Shown piece after piece: positions 42,672 to 50,410 of a stretch of DNA of 64,000 nucleotides. The notes beneath the pieces were generated by a model, which saw nothing but the letters and a program-made list of their open reading frames with translations, searched no databases and was not told the DNA's origin. Numbering within the stretch: position 1 is the stretch's first letter; each line of letters opens with the position of its first letter. Position numbers and translations under genes: made by a program. The DNA comes from Mycobacterium europaeum (GTDB taxonomy: Bacteria; Actinomycetota; Actinomycetes; Mycobacteriales; Mycobacteriaceae). The stretch covers positions 1-64,000 of the forward strand of contig NZ_LQOU01000070.1 in the NCBI RefSeq assembly GCF_002102155.1, in the 5' to 3' direction.

Positions 42672-43357
42672 CCATCGACCAGCCGGCCGACGCCACGACC
42701 CAGTGCGCGTGCAAAGGTCCCTGCGGCGACTCACTGCCCACGCCGCTCACGCGCGATGCCGCCTGGCATCGCGCGGCGCTGGCCGCTCGATGGCTGGCCT
42801 GGGCCAGCCTGGTCTGGATGCTCATCGAGGGTGCGGTCGGGCTCTGGCAGGGCTTCGCCGTCGGCTCGATCGCGCTGACCGGCTGGGCACTGGGCAGCGC
42901 AGTGGAGGGGCTCGCCAGCGTGATCGTCGTCTGGCGCTTCACGGGTTCGCGCACCCTGTCCGAGACCGCCGAACGGCGGGCCCAGCGTGGAGTGGCCGTC
43001 TCGTTCTGGCTCATCGCGCCCTACATCGCCGCCGAGTCGATCCACAACCTGCTCGACGAGCACCAAGCCCGGACCACGATGATCGGGATCGCGCTGACCG
43101 CCCTCGCGCTGATCGTCATGCCGGTACTCGGCTGGACGAAACACCGACTCGCCGCCCGTCTCGGCTCGGGGGCTACCGCCGGAGAGGGCAAGCAAAACTA
43201 CCTGTGCGCCGCGCAGGCCGCGGCGGTGTTGGTCGGTCTGGCCGTCACCGCCGTGTGGCCCGGTGGCTGGTGGCTGGACCCGATGATCGGTCTCGGGGTG
43301 GCGGCAGCCGCCGTCTGGGAAGGCGTCGGATCGTGGCGCGGGGACGACTGCTGCTGA
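42668..43357 (+). CDS. Cation efflux (CDF-like) transporter
   Basis: ATG 42668 overlaps the repressor stop (ATGA), giving 229 residues with five or six spans. The first spans read LAWASLVWMLIEGAVGLWQG and GSIALTGWALGSAVEGLAS, where CDF proteins have their metal-site acidic residues; here the site reads TGWALGSAVE. Cysteines at both ends (QCACKGPCGD and DDCC) could capture soft metals. With the CmtR-like repressor it forms a two-gene cadmium/lead/zinc response unit. The C-terminal cytoplasmic domain of classical CDF exporters is short or absent, so it is a minimal variant. Confidence 0.8.
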   Translation: MTIDQPADATTQCACKGPCGDSLPTPLTRDAAWHRAALAARWLAWASLVWMLIEGAVGLWQGFAVGSIALTGWALGSAVEGLASVIVVWRFTGSRTLSETAERRAQRGVAVSFWLIAPYIAAESIHNLLDEHQARTTMIGIALTALALIVMPVLGWTKHRLAARLGSGATAGEGKQNYLCAAQAAAVLVGLAVTAVWPGGWWLDPMIGLGVAAAAVWEGVGSWRGDDCC

Positions 43358-43379
43358 CCCCGGCGTCCGGGCCGTGATG

Positions 43380-43964
43380 TCAGGGCGGTCCCATCATCCC
43401 GCCGGGACCCATCATGCCGCCGGGCCCTCTCATGCAGCCGGGCCCCATCATTCCCCGCATCATTGCCGGCATGCCGTCCTGTACGAACCCGGTCACCTCG
43501 CGGGCGTGGGCACGGATCACCTCGGTGAGCGCCGGGTCATCGGAGGTTTCCTCGGCGATGACGCCGGTGGGCGTGAGCGTCAGCTGGCGGCGGTAATTAC
43601 CGGCGTTGCGGAACAGCGTCGGCAGGGTCTGGCTCATACACATCACCTCGGTGCCCTGATCCAAATGCGCGTACATGCTCGAGACGTGGGCGTGCAGCTG
43701 GGCGGTGAGGTCGGGGGCCGCGGATTGGGTCGTGGTGCGTACGCCGCCGGGGATCTCCTCAACCGTGCGGGTGATCTCCGCGTGTCGGTGGAACATGTCC
43801 ATGTATGCCCGCATGTCGGCGTGGCCGGCGCCCATCATGCCGCCACAATCGGCCAGGCGGATCCGCACGGCGGGCCCCGCCGCGACGCGCAGCACGACCC
43901 CGACGCCCGCCGCGGCGCTGGCGCCGAGCGCAACGAGCGCCGTCCGCCGGCTGAATCCAGCCAT
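43380..43964 (-). CDS. Exported Met-rich protein, probable copper-binding
   Basis: I choose ATG 43964 because GGAGG lies eight bases upstream; the frame extends only to 43982. The 194-residue protein starts with a Tat-like SRRTALVALGASAAAGVG segment. The body has a His/Met-rich helix pair (CGGMMGAGHADMRAYMDMFHRHAE) split across DUF-like helices, and a tail of repeated MMGPGG units with one Cys. Such Met clusters bind Cu(I) in the envelope. It follows ctpV by 14 nt in the csoR operon, where M. tuberculosis has Rv0970, so a copper chaperone or buffer role outside the membrane is likely. Confidence 0.75.
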   Translation of the reverse strand: MAGFSRRTALVALGASAAAGVGVVLRVAAGPAVRIRLADCGGMMGAGHADMRAYMDMFHRHAEITRTVEEIPGGVRTTTQSAAPDLTAQLHAHVSSMYAHLDQGTEVMCMSQTLPTLFRNAGNYRRQLTLTPTGVIAEETSDDPALTEVIRAHAREVTGFVQDGMPAMMRGMMGPGCMRGPGGMMGPGGMMGPP

Positions 43965-43978
43965 CCCGACCTCCTCGG

Positions 43979-46414
43979 TCATCCTCTCCGAACGTCTTGA
44001 TTCTCAACGCTTTTCGGCCCGGCAACGTCTCGTTCGTGGTCCATTTCACGACCGAAACGGCGGAGTCGCAGCGAATTCGTCACGACGCTGACCGACGAGA
44101 AACCCATCGCCGCGCCGGCCACCACGGGATTCAGTGAACCCAGGGCGGCGAGCGGGATGGCGGCGGTGTTGTAGCCGAAGGCCCAGCCGAGGTTCTGGTA
44201 AATGGTGCGCAGGGTTTGCCGGGAAAGCTGGATCGAGCGCACCACACCGTCGAGGCGATCGGACATCAGCGTGATGTCGGAGGCCTCGATGGCCACGTCG
44301 GTGCCAGTCCCGATCGCAATGCCCAGGTCGGCCTGCACCAGCGCCGGGGCGTCGTTGACACCATCGCCCACCATCGCGACGACCCGGCCCTCGTCCTGCA
44401 GGCGGCGCACCTCGGCGACTTTGTCCTGCGGCAGCACCTCGGCCAGCACGCGGTCGATGCCGAGCTGTCCGGCGATCGCGTGAGCCGTGCGGGCGTTGTC
44501 CCCGGTGATCATGGCGACCTGCAGCCCCATGTCGTGCAGCTGCCGGACCACGCCCGCGGCGTCGTCTTTCACCGTGTCCGCCACGGCGAGCACGCCGACG
44601 ACCTGGCCGTCCTGGCCGACGAACACCGCGGTGCGGCCCTGCCCTTCCAGCTCGGCGGCCGCCGCGGCGAGGTCGTCGGGCAACTGCAGACCGTGCTCGT
44701 CGACGAGCTTGCGCCGCCCGACCACCACCGACTTGCCGTCCACCTCGGCGCGCACCCCGTGCCCGGCGACGCTCGCGAACCCCGTGACGGCCGGAACCTT
44801 CAGCTCCCGCTCGCGCGCGGCGGCGACGATCGCCGCGCCGATCGGGTGTTCGGAGCCCGACTCGACCGCGGCGGCGACCCGCAACACCGGATCGGGCTGG
44901 CGCCGCTTGCCCACGACGACGTCGGTCACCCGCATCCGGGCGCGGGTGAGGGTGCCGGTCTTGTCGAACACCACCGTGTCGACCTTCTTCGACGCTTCCA
45001 GGACCTCGCCGCCCTTGACCAGGATCCCGAGGTCGGCGCCCCGCCCGGTCCCGACCATGATCGCGGTCGGAGTGGCCAGCCCCAGCGCGCACGGGCAGGC
45101 GATGATCAGCACCGCGACCGCGGCGCTCATGCCGGCGACGGGATTGGCGGCGATCAGCGTCCAGCCCGCAAAGGTCGCGACCGCGACACCGATCACCGCC
45201 GGCACGAACACCGACGAGACGCGATCGGCCAGCCGCTGTACCGGAGCCTTGCCGCCCTGTGCCTGCTCCACCAGCCGGATGATCTGGGCCAACGCGGTGT
45301 TCGCCCCGACGGCGGTGGCGCGCACGGTCAAGATCCCGTCGGTGTTGACCGTCGCCCCGGCGACATGGTCGCCGACCGATTTCTCGACGGGAACCGACTC
45401 GCCGGTCAGCATCGATTCGTCGACTGCGGCGCGCCCGTCGACGACCTCGCCGTCGACGGGAATCTTCTCCCCCGGGCGCACCCGCACCAGGTCGCCGACT
45501 TGGACCTGATCGATCGGCACGAGAAGCTCCTCGCCGCCGACGAGCAGCGTGGCCTCCTTCGCGCCCATCTCCAGCAGCTTGCTGATGGCCTCTCGCGCCT
45601 TGCCGTGTGCCCTGGCCTCGAAATAGCGGCCCAACACCACGAACGCGATGATCAGCGCCGAGGTGTCGAAGAACAGCGGGCCACCGACCAACAACTGGTA
45701 GGTGGAGTAGACGAACGCGGTCAGCGTGCCCAGCGCCACCAGCGTGTCCATGCTGGAGGTCCCCGCCCGCGCCTGCCGCACCGCCCCCACCAGGAACGGC
45801 CACCCCGCGACGAACTGCACCGGCACCGTCGCGGCGAAGGCCACCCACCCCGCCCACGAATATGCGCCGAACAACATCGTCGACGCCATCGCCACCAGTC
45901 CCAGCGGGAAGGCCAGCAAAACCCGGCGCAGCCACGTGCGTCGCTCCCGCCTGCTCTGCTCGTCCGGCGGCAGCGACCCCGAGGTGACCGGTGGTGTGGA
46001 ACCGCAGCCGCCGCAACTCGCGGCGTCGGCCGAACCCTCCGACGGGCGCTGCCGCAGGCCGAAGAGCGCCAACCCGATGCCGCTCGCCAGCCTGCGCACC
46101 ACGCCCGTCTTGGGGATGTCGGCCGAGTGCGGAGCGCGCACGGGTACGGCCTCCGCGGGGACGTGTTCGGCTTCGGCGATCGCCGAGAGCACGGCAGCGG
46201 TGTCGCACTGCCCGGGCGAGTACCAGATCACCACCGACGCGGTGCGCGGATAGGCTTGCACCGCCTGCACGCCGGCCACCTCGGCGACCGTCTCCTCGAT
46301 CGCGACGGCCCGCACCGCATCCACACCGAACCCGTTGACCTGCACGCGCATTCGCCCGGACGCGTCGGATATGACCTTCACGCCGGCGTCGACATCGCAC
46401 AGGACAGCGGTCAT
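43979..46414 (-). CDS. ctpV: Copper-exporting P-type ATPase CtpV
   Basis: ATG 46414 overlaps the DUF1490 stop (ATGA), giving 811 residues. The N-terminal HMA-like domain lacks CxxC (VQVNGFGVDAVRAVAIEET). Then follow a CGGCG patch, eight spans, actuator LTGESVPVEK, metal-site IIACPCALGLATPT, phosphorylation site DKTGTLTRARM, nucleotide site SEHPIG and hinge GDGVNDAPAL. The sequence follows M. tuberculosis CtpV (Rv0969) closely along its length. It is about 40 residues longer at the N-terminus. CtpV pumps Cu(I) out of the cytosol and is induced through CsoR. Confidence 0.94.
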   Translation of the reverse strand: MTAVLCDVDAGVKVISDASGRMRVQVNGFGVDAVRAVAIEETVAEVAGVQAVQAYPRTASVVIWYSPGQCDTAAVLSAIAEAEHVPAEAVPVRAPHSADIPKTGVVRRLASGIGLALFGLRQRPSEGSADAASCGGCGSTPPVTSGSLPPDEQSRRERRTWLRRVLLAFPLGLVAMASTMLFGAYSWAGWVAFAATVPVQFVAGWPFLVGAVRQARAGTSSMDTLVALGTLTAFVYSTYQLLVGGPLFFDTSALIIAFVVLGRYFEARAHGKAREAISKLLEMGAKEATLLVGGEELLVPIDQVQVGDLVRVRPGEKIPVDGEVVDGRAAVDESMLTGESVPVEKSVGDHVAGATVNTDGILTVRATAVGANTALAQIIRLVEQAQGGKAPVQRLADRVSSVFVPAVIGVAVATFAGWTLIAANPVAGMSAAVAVLIIACPCALGLATPTAIMVGTGRGADLGILVKGGEVLEASKKVDTVVFDKTGTLTRARMRVTDVVVGKRRQPDPVLRVAAAVESGSEHPIGAAIVAAARERELKVPAVTGFASVAGHGVRAEVDGKSVVVGRRKLVDEHGLQLPDDLAAAAAELEGQGRTAVFVGQDGQVVGVLAVADTVKDDAAGVVRQLHDMGLQVAMITGDNARTAHAIAGQLGIDRVLAEVLPQDKVAEVRRLQDEGRVVAMVGDGVNDAPALVQADLGIAIGTGTDVAIEASDITLMSDRLDGVVRSIQLSRQTLRTIYQNLGWAFGYNTAAIPLAALGSLNPVVAGAAMGFSSVSVVTNSLRLRRFGREMDHERDVAGPKSVENQDVRRG

Positions 46415-46689
46415 TCGTCGTCGCCCGAACCCGCCACGGTCAGCGGCGCGCCTTCGGATCCGGCGCGCTCCCTTGCCTCGGCCATCAGGTCGGCGACCGT
46501 CAGCCGAGCCTGCTCGGCGCTCCGCCCCGCCTTGCGCTCCGCCTCGCGGGCCATCCGGATGCCCCATGCGGTGGCCACCACGGTTGCCTTCCGCCACGGC
46601 GCCTTCGCCAGGGTCTCGTAGGCGGCGGCCCCCACCACGCCGGTCACCACCGCGGGCATCGCCTTTGCCACAAATCCATGCAACGGCAT
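46411..46689 (-). CDS. DUF1490 protein (Rv0968-like)
   Basis: This 92-residue protein begins MPLHGFVAKAMPAVVTGVVG with one hydrophobic segment and continues KATVVATAWGIRMAREAERKA. It matches the small Rv0968 protein that lies between csoR and ctpV in M. tuberculosis (DUF1490). Members are membrane-associated, sit beside metal-transporting P-type ATPases and are proposed to act with them. It overlaps the ctpV start and lies 69 bp after csoR. The mechanism is unknown. Confidence 0.88.
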   Translation of the reverse strand: MPLHGFVAKAMPAVVTGVVGAAAYETLAKAPWRKATVVATAWGIRMAREAERKAGRSAEQARLTVADLMAEARERAGSEGAPLTVAGSGDDE

Positions 46690-46758
46690 GTCCTCACCAA
46701 TCCCTTCGTCTCGTTGCCCGGTCGAAGCGGGCCGTCGCCGGCACCGCGAACCCCGTCG

Positions 46759-47121
46759 TCATCCCCGGCTTCCGGCGGCAGCCGGCTCGCCGTCGGCGGC
46801 GGCCTCGCCGACCGCCGCGCCGGTGAGCTGGGCCTGCGGCCCGGTCAACGCCGGCGTGAACTTGACCGCGTCGATCAGCTCCTCAATGGCGGCCTGACCG
46901 CGACCGTCGATCACCGCGGCGGAGAAGCACGTCTCCAAATGGTTGTGCAACATCACCCGGTTCGCGCGTTCGAGCGACGACTGCACCGCCGATATCTGCT
47001 TCATCACGTCGACGCAGTACGCGTCCGACTCCACCATGCGGATGATCCCGTCCAGGTGGCCCCGAACCGTCTTGAGCCGATTCAGCGCCGCGCGCTTCTT
47101 GTCCGTGAGGTCCTCGCCCAT
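46759..47121 (-). CDS. csoR: Copper-sensing repressor CsoR
   Basis: I use ATG 47121 (MGEDLTDKKRAALNR), five bases after GGAGAG, which aligns with the M. tuberculosis N-terminus; ATG 47133 is upstream. The 120-residue helical-bundle protein has the Cu(I) ligands of CsoR: Cys in DAYCVDVMKQI, and His and Cys in LHNHLETCFS. Most of residues 8-95 match Rv0967 by memory. Apo-CsoR binds a GC-rich palindrome and releases it on Cu(I). The site is found 29 bp upstream. It heads the operon csoR, DUF1490, ctpV and the Met-rich gene. Confidence 0.95.
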   Translation of the reverse strand: MGEDLTDKKRAALNRLKTVRGHLDGIIRMVESDAYCVDVMKQISAVQSSLERANRVMLHNHLETCFSAAVIDGRGQAAIEELIDAVKFTPALTGPQAQLTGAAVGEAAADGEPAAAGSRG

Positions 47122-47149
47122 ACCGCTCTCCATCCGGTCGACCGTCTAC

Positions 47150-47188
47150 ACCGTACCCTACCCCACCCGGGGTGGGGTAGGGTACGGT
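47150..47188. promoter_or_regulatory. CsoR operator, perfect 39-bp inverted repeat
   Basis: Two 19-nt arms (47150-47168 and 47170-47188) are exact reverse complements around one central G at 47169. The core CTACCCCACCC resembles the GC-rich operator known for CsoR. It lies between csoR and the divergent DUF2182 gene, so one site probably controls both. Confidence 0.85.
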
Positions 47189-47224
47189 CAAATCGCGCTG
47201 GGATGTGGACGAAGGGGTGGCCTC

Positions 47225-47974
47225 GTGGGCGACAGCCAACAATCCAAGTGGTCGTGGAGCGACGTCTGGTTGCCGGCAACCCTGCTGGCGGTGGCCGGTC
47301 TGGGCTGGTGGTGGTCGGTGGCCATGGCCACCACGCAAGGCGACTCGATGCCGATGAACGCCCAGTCCGCGATGTCGCTGGCCGCCTTCCTCATCGCGTG
47401 GGTGGCGATGATGGCCGCGATGATGCTGCCGCCCGTCCTGCCCGTCGTCCGGCGCTACGCCCACGCCGCCACCGGCAAGGTTGCGCCGGCGATCATGTTC
47501 GTCACCGGATACCTGGCCATGTGGGCCGCCGTGGGCCTGCCGGCCTACGTTGCGTCCGTCCGCCTGGACCCGGTGCTTCACGCGTGCTCGTGGGTCGGCC
47601 GCGTCGCCGGCGCGGTGGCGGTGCTCGCGGGTCTGCATCAGCTCACGCCCTTCAAGGCGGCATGCCTGCGGCACTGCCGCTGGCCGATCGCCGCGCCCGC
47701 CGGATCCGGCCGCCTCGGCGGGGCGGGCCGCGCATTTGTCGCCGGTGGCCGGTACGGCGTTTATTGCGTCGGTTCCTGCTGGTTGCTGATGTTGTTGCTG
47801 ATCGCCTTCGGCACAATGCAATTGGCATGGATGCTGGCGCTCGCGGTCGTGATCTGGCTGGAAAAGTCGACCCCGTTCGGCGATCAACTCAGACGCGTGA
47901 CGGCGGCGGCCCTGGTGCTTCTGGGCGTTGCGCTGTTGATCCACCCGACACTGGTCAGCCACCTCCTCTCGTGA
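47225..47974 (+). CDS. DUF2182 metal-binding membrane protein
   Basis: GTG 47225 gives 249 residues (VGDSQQSKWSWSD). Six or seven spans follow, with the DUF2182 pattern AWVAMMAAMMLPPVLPVV, then GYLAMWAAVGLPAY, LHQLTPFKAACLRHCRWP and a late GVYCVGSCWLLMLLLIAFG. Met pairs and the CLRHC and CVGSC motifs suggest binding of soft metal in the membrane. It is divergent from csoR across the perfect palindrome, so it is probably copper-induced. The transport or chaperone role is unproven. Confidence 0.85.
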   Translation: MGDSQQSKWSWSDVWLPATLLAVAGLGWWWSVAMATTQGDSMPMNAQSAMSLAAFLIAWVAMMAAMMLPPVLPVVRRYAHAATGKVAPAIMFVTGYLAMWAAVGLPAYVASVRLDPVLHACSWVGRVAGAVAVLAGLHQLTPFKAACLRHCRWPIAAPAGSGRLGGAGRAFVAGGRYGVYCVGSCWLLMLLLIAFGTMQLAWMLALAVVIWLEKSTPFGDQLRRVTAAALVLLGVALLIHPTLVSHLLS

Positions 47975-48169
47975 TCTCGGCCTGGCAGGCGCGGCGGGTC
48001 ACACCCGGGGGGCGAGTGCCCGGGCCGGCGCTCGAAATGCAGCGAACGCGCTCGCTTCCTATGATGGAAACGCCCGGTTTGACGCTCGCGTCGAATCGCC
48101 TGCGCGGCATCGTTTTCAGTTCCTCACCGTCCACTTTCTCGAGCCACACAGAGGAGGGCTATCGGCCAG

Positions 48170-48511
48170 GTGAGCAGCTCAATAGATGATCACGACTACC
48201 GCAACCTGGCGGTGAACCGGCTGCGGCCCAGCGAACTTCGGTGGGCGCTGAACCATGACGCCGTGCACGGGATCGCGTACGCCTTCAAGAATCCCGTCGC
48301 CGTCGCCGAGTCGATCGACGATCCGGACGACGACCGGCTGACCTACCTGATCCGCGTCAAGCGCGACGACCTGGCCAACGCGCTGGGCAAGATCAACGAC
48401 TGGATCACCGAAAACCCCGGGCCGGCCGGGATGCAGGCCTTCGGATTCGTCCGCGCGCTGTCCCGCGAGGGGCTCGCCGAACGCAGCGGCGGTGACGACG
48501 AGCCCCGGTGA
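48170..48511 (+). CDS. Conserved-looking cytosolic protein, 113 residues
   Basis: GTG 48170 follows GAGGAGGG at a long 11-nt spacing. The product is hydrophilic, without signal peptide or membrane span. It reads as a mixed alpha/beta domain: LRWALNHDAVHGIAYAF, then LTYLIRVKRDDLANALGKI and PAGMQAFGFVRALS. I do not recognise a domain. It lies between the DUF2182 and PknE-like genes, 102 bp before the latter. Nothing in context shows what it does. Confidence 0.65.
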   Translation: MSSSIDDHDYRNLAVNRLRPSELRWALNHDAVHGIAYAFKNPVAVAESIDDPDDDRLTYLIRVKRDDLANALGKINDWITENPGPAGMQAFGFVRALSREGLAERSGGDDEPR

Positions 48512-48613
48512 TCGGGGCCCACCGAATTTGCTGGCTTTCACTATTCGCCGCGCCCGGCGGCCTGCGAAACCTTAGCCTTATGCCTGCGCACGGTCGGTGG
48601 CTGAGGAGTCGGG

Positions 48614-50395
48614 ATGAGTGACACGACCGCGGATTCGCGGGAGGGTTCGCAGTTCGGTCCCTACCGGCTGCTGCGGCTGGTCGGCCGCGGCGGCATGGGC
48701 GACGTCTATGAGGCCGAGGACACGGTGCGCGAGCGGATCGTGGCGCTGAAGTTGATGTCGCAGACGCTGTCCAACGACCCCGTCTTCCGCTCCCGCATGC
48801 AGCGCGAGGCCCGCACGGCGGGCCGGCTGCACGAACCGCACGTCGTCCCGATTCATGACTTCGGCGAGATCGACGGCCAGCTCTACGTCGACATGCGCCT
48901 GATCGACGGGAAAGACCTGGCCACCATGCTGAGCCGGTACGGCCCGCTGTCGCCGCCGCGGGCGGTGGCCATCGTGCGCCAGATCGGCTCGGCGCTCGAC
49001 GCCGCGCACGCCGCCGGGGTGCTGCATCGCGACGTCAAGCCGGAGAACATCCTGGTGAGCGGCGACGACTTCGCCTACCTCGTCGACTTCGGGATCGCCA
49101 GCGCCACGTCCGACGAGAAGCTGACGCAGATCGGCACCACGGTGGGAACCGTCAAATACATGGCCCCGGAGCGGTTCAGCGATGCCGAGATCACCCACCG
49201 GGCCGACATCTACGCCCTGGCCTGCGTGCTGTATGAGTGCTTGACCGGGTCCCCGCCGTACACCGGCGACCAGGTCGGCATCATGGGCGCCCACCTGCAC
49301 CAGCCGATCCCGCGGCCCAGCGCCGCACGGCCCGGCATCCCGGTCGCCTTCGACGGGGTGATCGCGCGCGGGATGGCCAAGGATCCCGCGGACCGCTACG
49401 CCACCTGCGGTGACCTGTCCGCGGCCGCCTACGCGGCGCTGGCCGAGCCCGACCGGGACCGGGCCACCGACATCTTGCAGCGCAGCCAGGTGGCACGGAT
49501 ACCGGCCGCGTTCGCCAACCAGCACGCCGCCGGGATTGCCCAGGCGCCCCGGGCGCACGCCCCCGCGTCCGGGGCGATGTGGGCCGCGCCGGCGGCCCCC
49601 GGGGTTCCCGTCCCCCAGCCGACGGGCTGGGCGGGCGCCCCCGCGTGGGGATCCGCCGGGCCCGTCGGGGCGCCGCCCTGGGCCCAACCGCCGCGGCCGA
49701 GCCGCAAGCCCTGGCTGTGGGTCGGCGTCGCCGGTGTCGCGGTGCTGGCCGTCGCGGCCCTGGTCCTCGCGATAATCCGGCCGTGGGAATCGTCCCCGAC
49801 CGCGCCGACCCCGCAACCGCCCCCGCCGGACGCCGTCGCGCTGCGCGTCCTCGACGACGGCGTGTATGTGGGCAGCTCGGCGGCGCCGTTGACGATCGAC
49901 ATCTTCAACGAACCCATCTGCCCGCCGTGCGGCAGTTTCATCCGGTCCAACGCGGGCGACATCGACACCGCGGTGAACAACAAGAAGCTCGCGGTGCGCT
50001 ACCACCTGCTGGACTTCCTCGACGACAAGTCGCACAGCAAGAACTACTCGACCCGGGCCGTCGCGGCGTCGTACTGCGTCGCCGCGCAGAACGACCCGAA
50101 GCTGTACACCGCCTTCTATTCGGGCTTGTTCGCCAGCAACTTCCAGCCGGCCGAGGACGCGCCGGAGGACCGCACCGACGGGGAGCTCGCTTCGCTGGCC
50201 AAGACCGTGGGCGCGGACGCCGACGTCTTGACGTGCATCAAATCGGGCGACGACGTCGGTGCGGGCAAGACGAAGTCGGCGAACGGCTACGCGACGCTGT
50301 CGGGACTGAACGCCAATTCCACCCCGTTCGTGTGGGATGGCACCGCGTCGGTGAACTACCAGGACCCCACCTGGCTGACCAAGCTGCTCGGCTAA
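48614..50395 (+). CDS. pknE: PknE-like Ser/Thr protein kinase with extracellular DsbA-like domain
   Basis: This 593-residue receptor kinase has Lys46 in VALKLM, catalytic HRDVKPEN (Asp140), DFG at 158-160 and an activation loop with TQIGTTVGT. A Pro/Ala-rich juxtamembrane linker (about 290-360) and one span near 366-388 follow. The extracellular part is a thioredoxin/DsbA-like domain with CPPC at 436-439 and further cysteines (ASYCVAA, TCIKSG). M. tuberculosis PknE has the same layout and responds to redox or nitric oxide stress. It ends 15 bp before the convergent MFS gene. The gene symbol rests on architecture. Confidence 0.88.
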   Translation: MSDTTADSREGSQFGPYRLLRLVGRGGMGDVYEAEDTVRERIVALKLMSQTLSNDPVFRSRMQREARTAGRLHEPHVVPIHDFGEIDGQLYVDMRLIDGKDLATMLSRYGPLSPPRAVAIVRQIGSALDAAHAAGVLHRDVKPENILVSGDDFAYLVDFGIASATSDEKLTQIGTTVGTVKYMAPERFSDAEITHRADIYALACVLYECLTGSPPYTGDQVGIMGAHLHQPIPRPSAARPGIPVAFDGVIARGMAKDPADRYATCGDLSAAAYAALAEPDRDRATDILQRSQVARIPAAFANQHAAGIAQAPRAHAPASGAMWAAPAAPGVPVPQPTGWAGAPAWGSAGPVGAPPWAQPPRPSRKPWLWVGVAGVAVLAVAALVLAIIRPWESSPTAPTPQPPPPDAVALRVLDDGVYVGSSAAPLTIDIFNEPICPPCGSFIRSNAGDIDTAVNNKKLAVRYHLLDFLDDKSHSKNYSTRAVAASYCVAAQNDPKLYTAFYSGLFASNFQPAEDAPEDRTDGELASLAKTVGADADVLTCIKSGDDVGAGKTKSANGYATLSGLNANSTPFVWDGTASVNYQDPTWLTKLLG

Positions 50396-50410
50396 GCCGG
50401 CACGGCCGCG

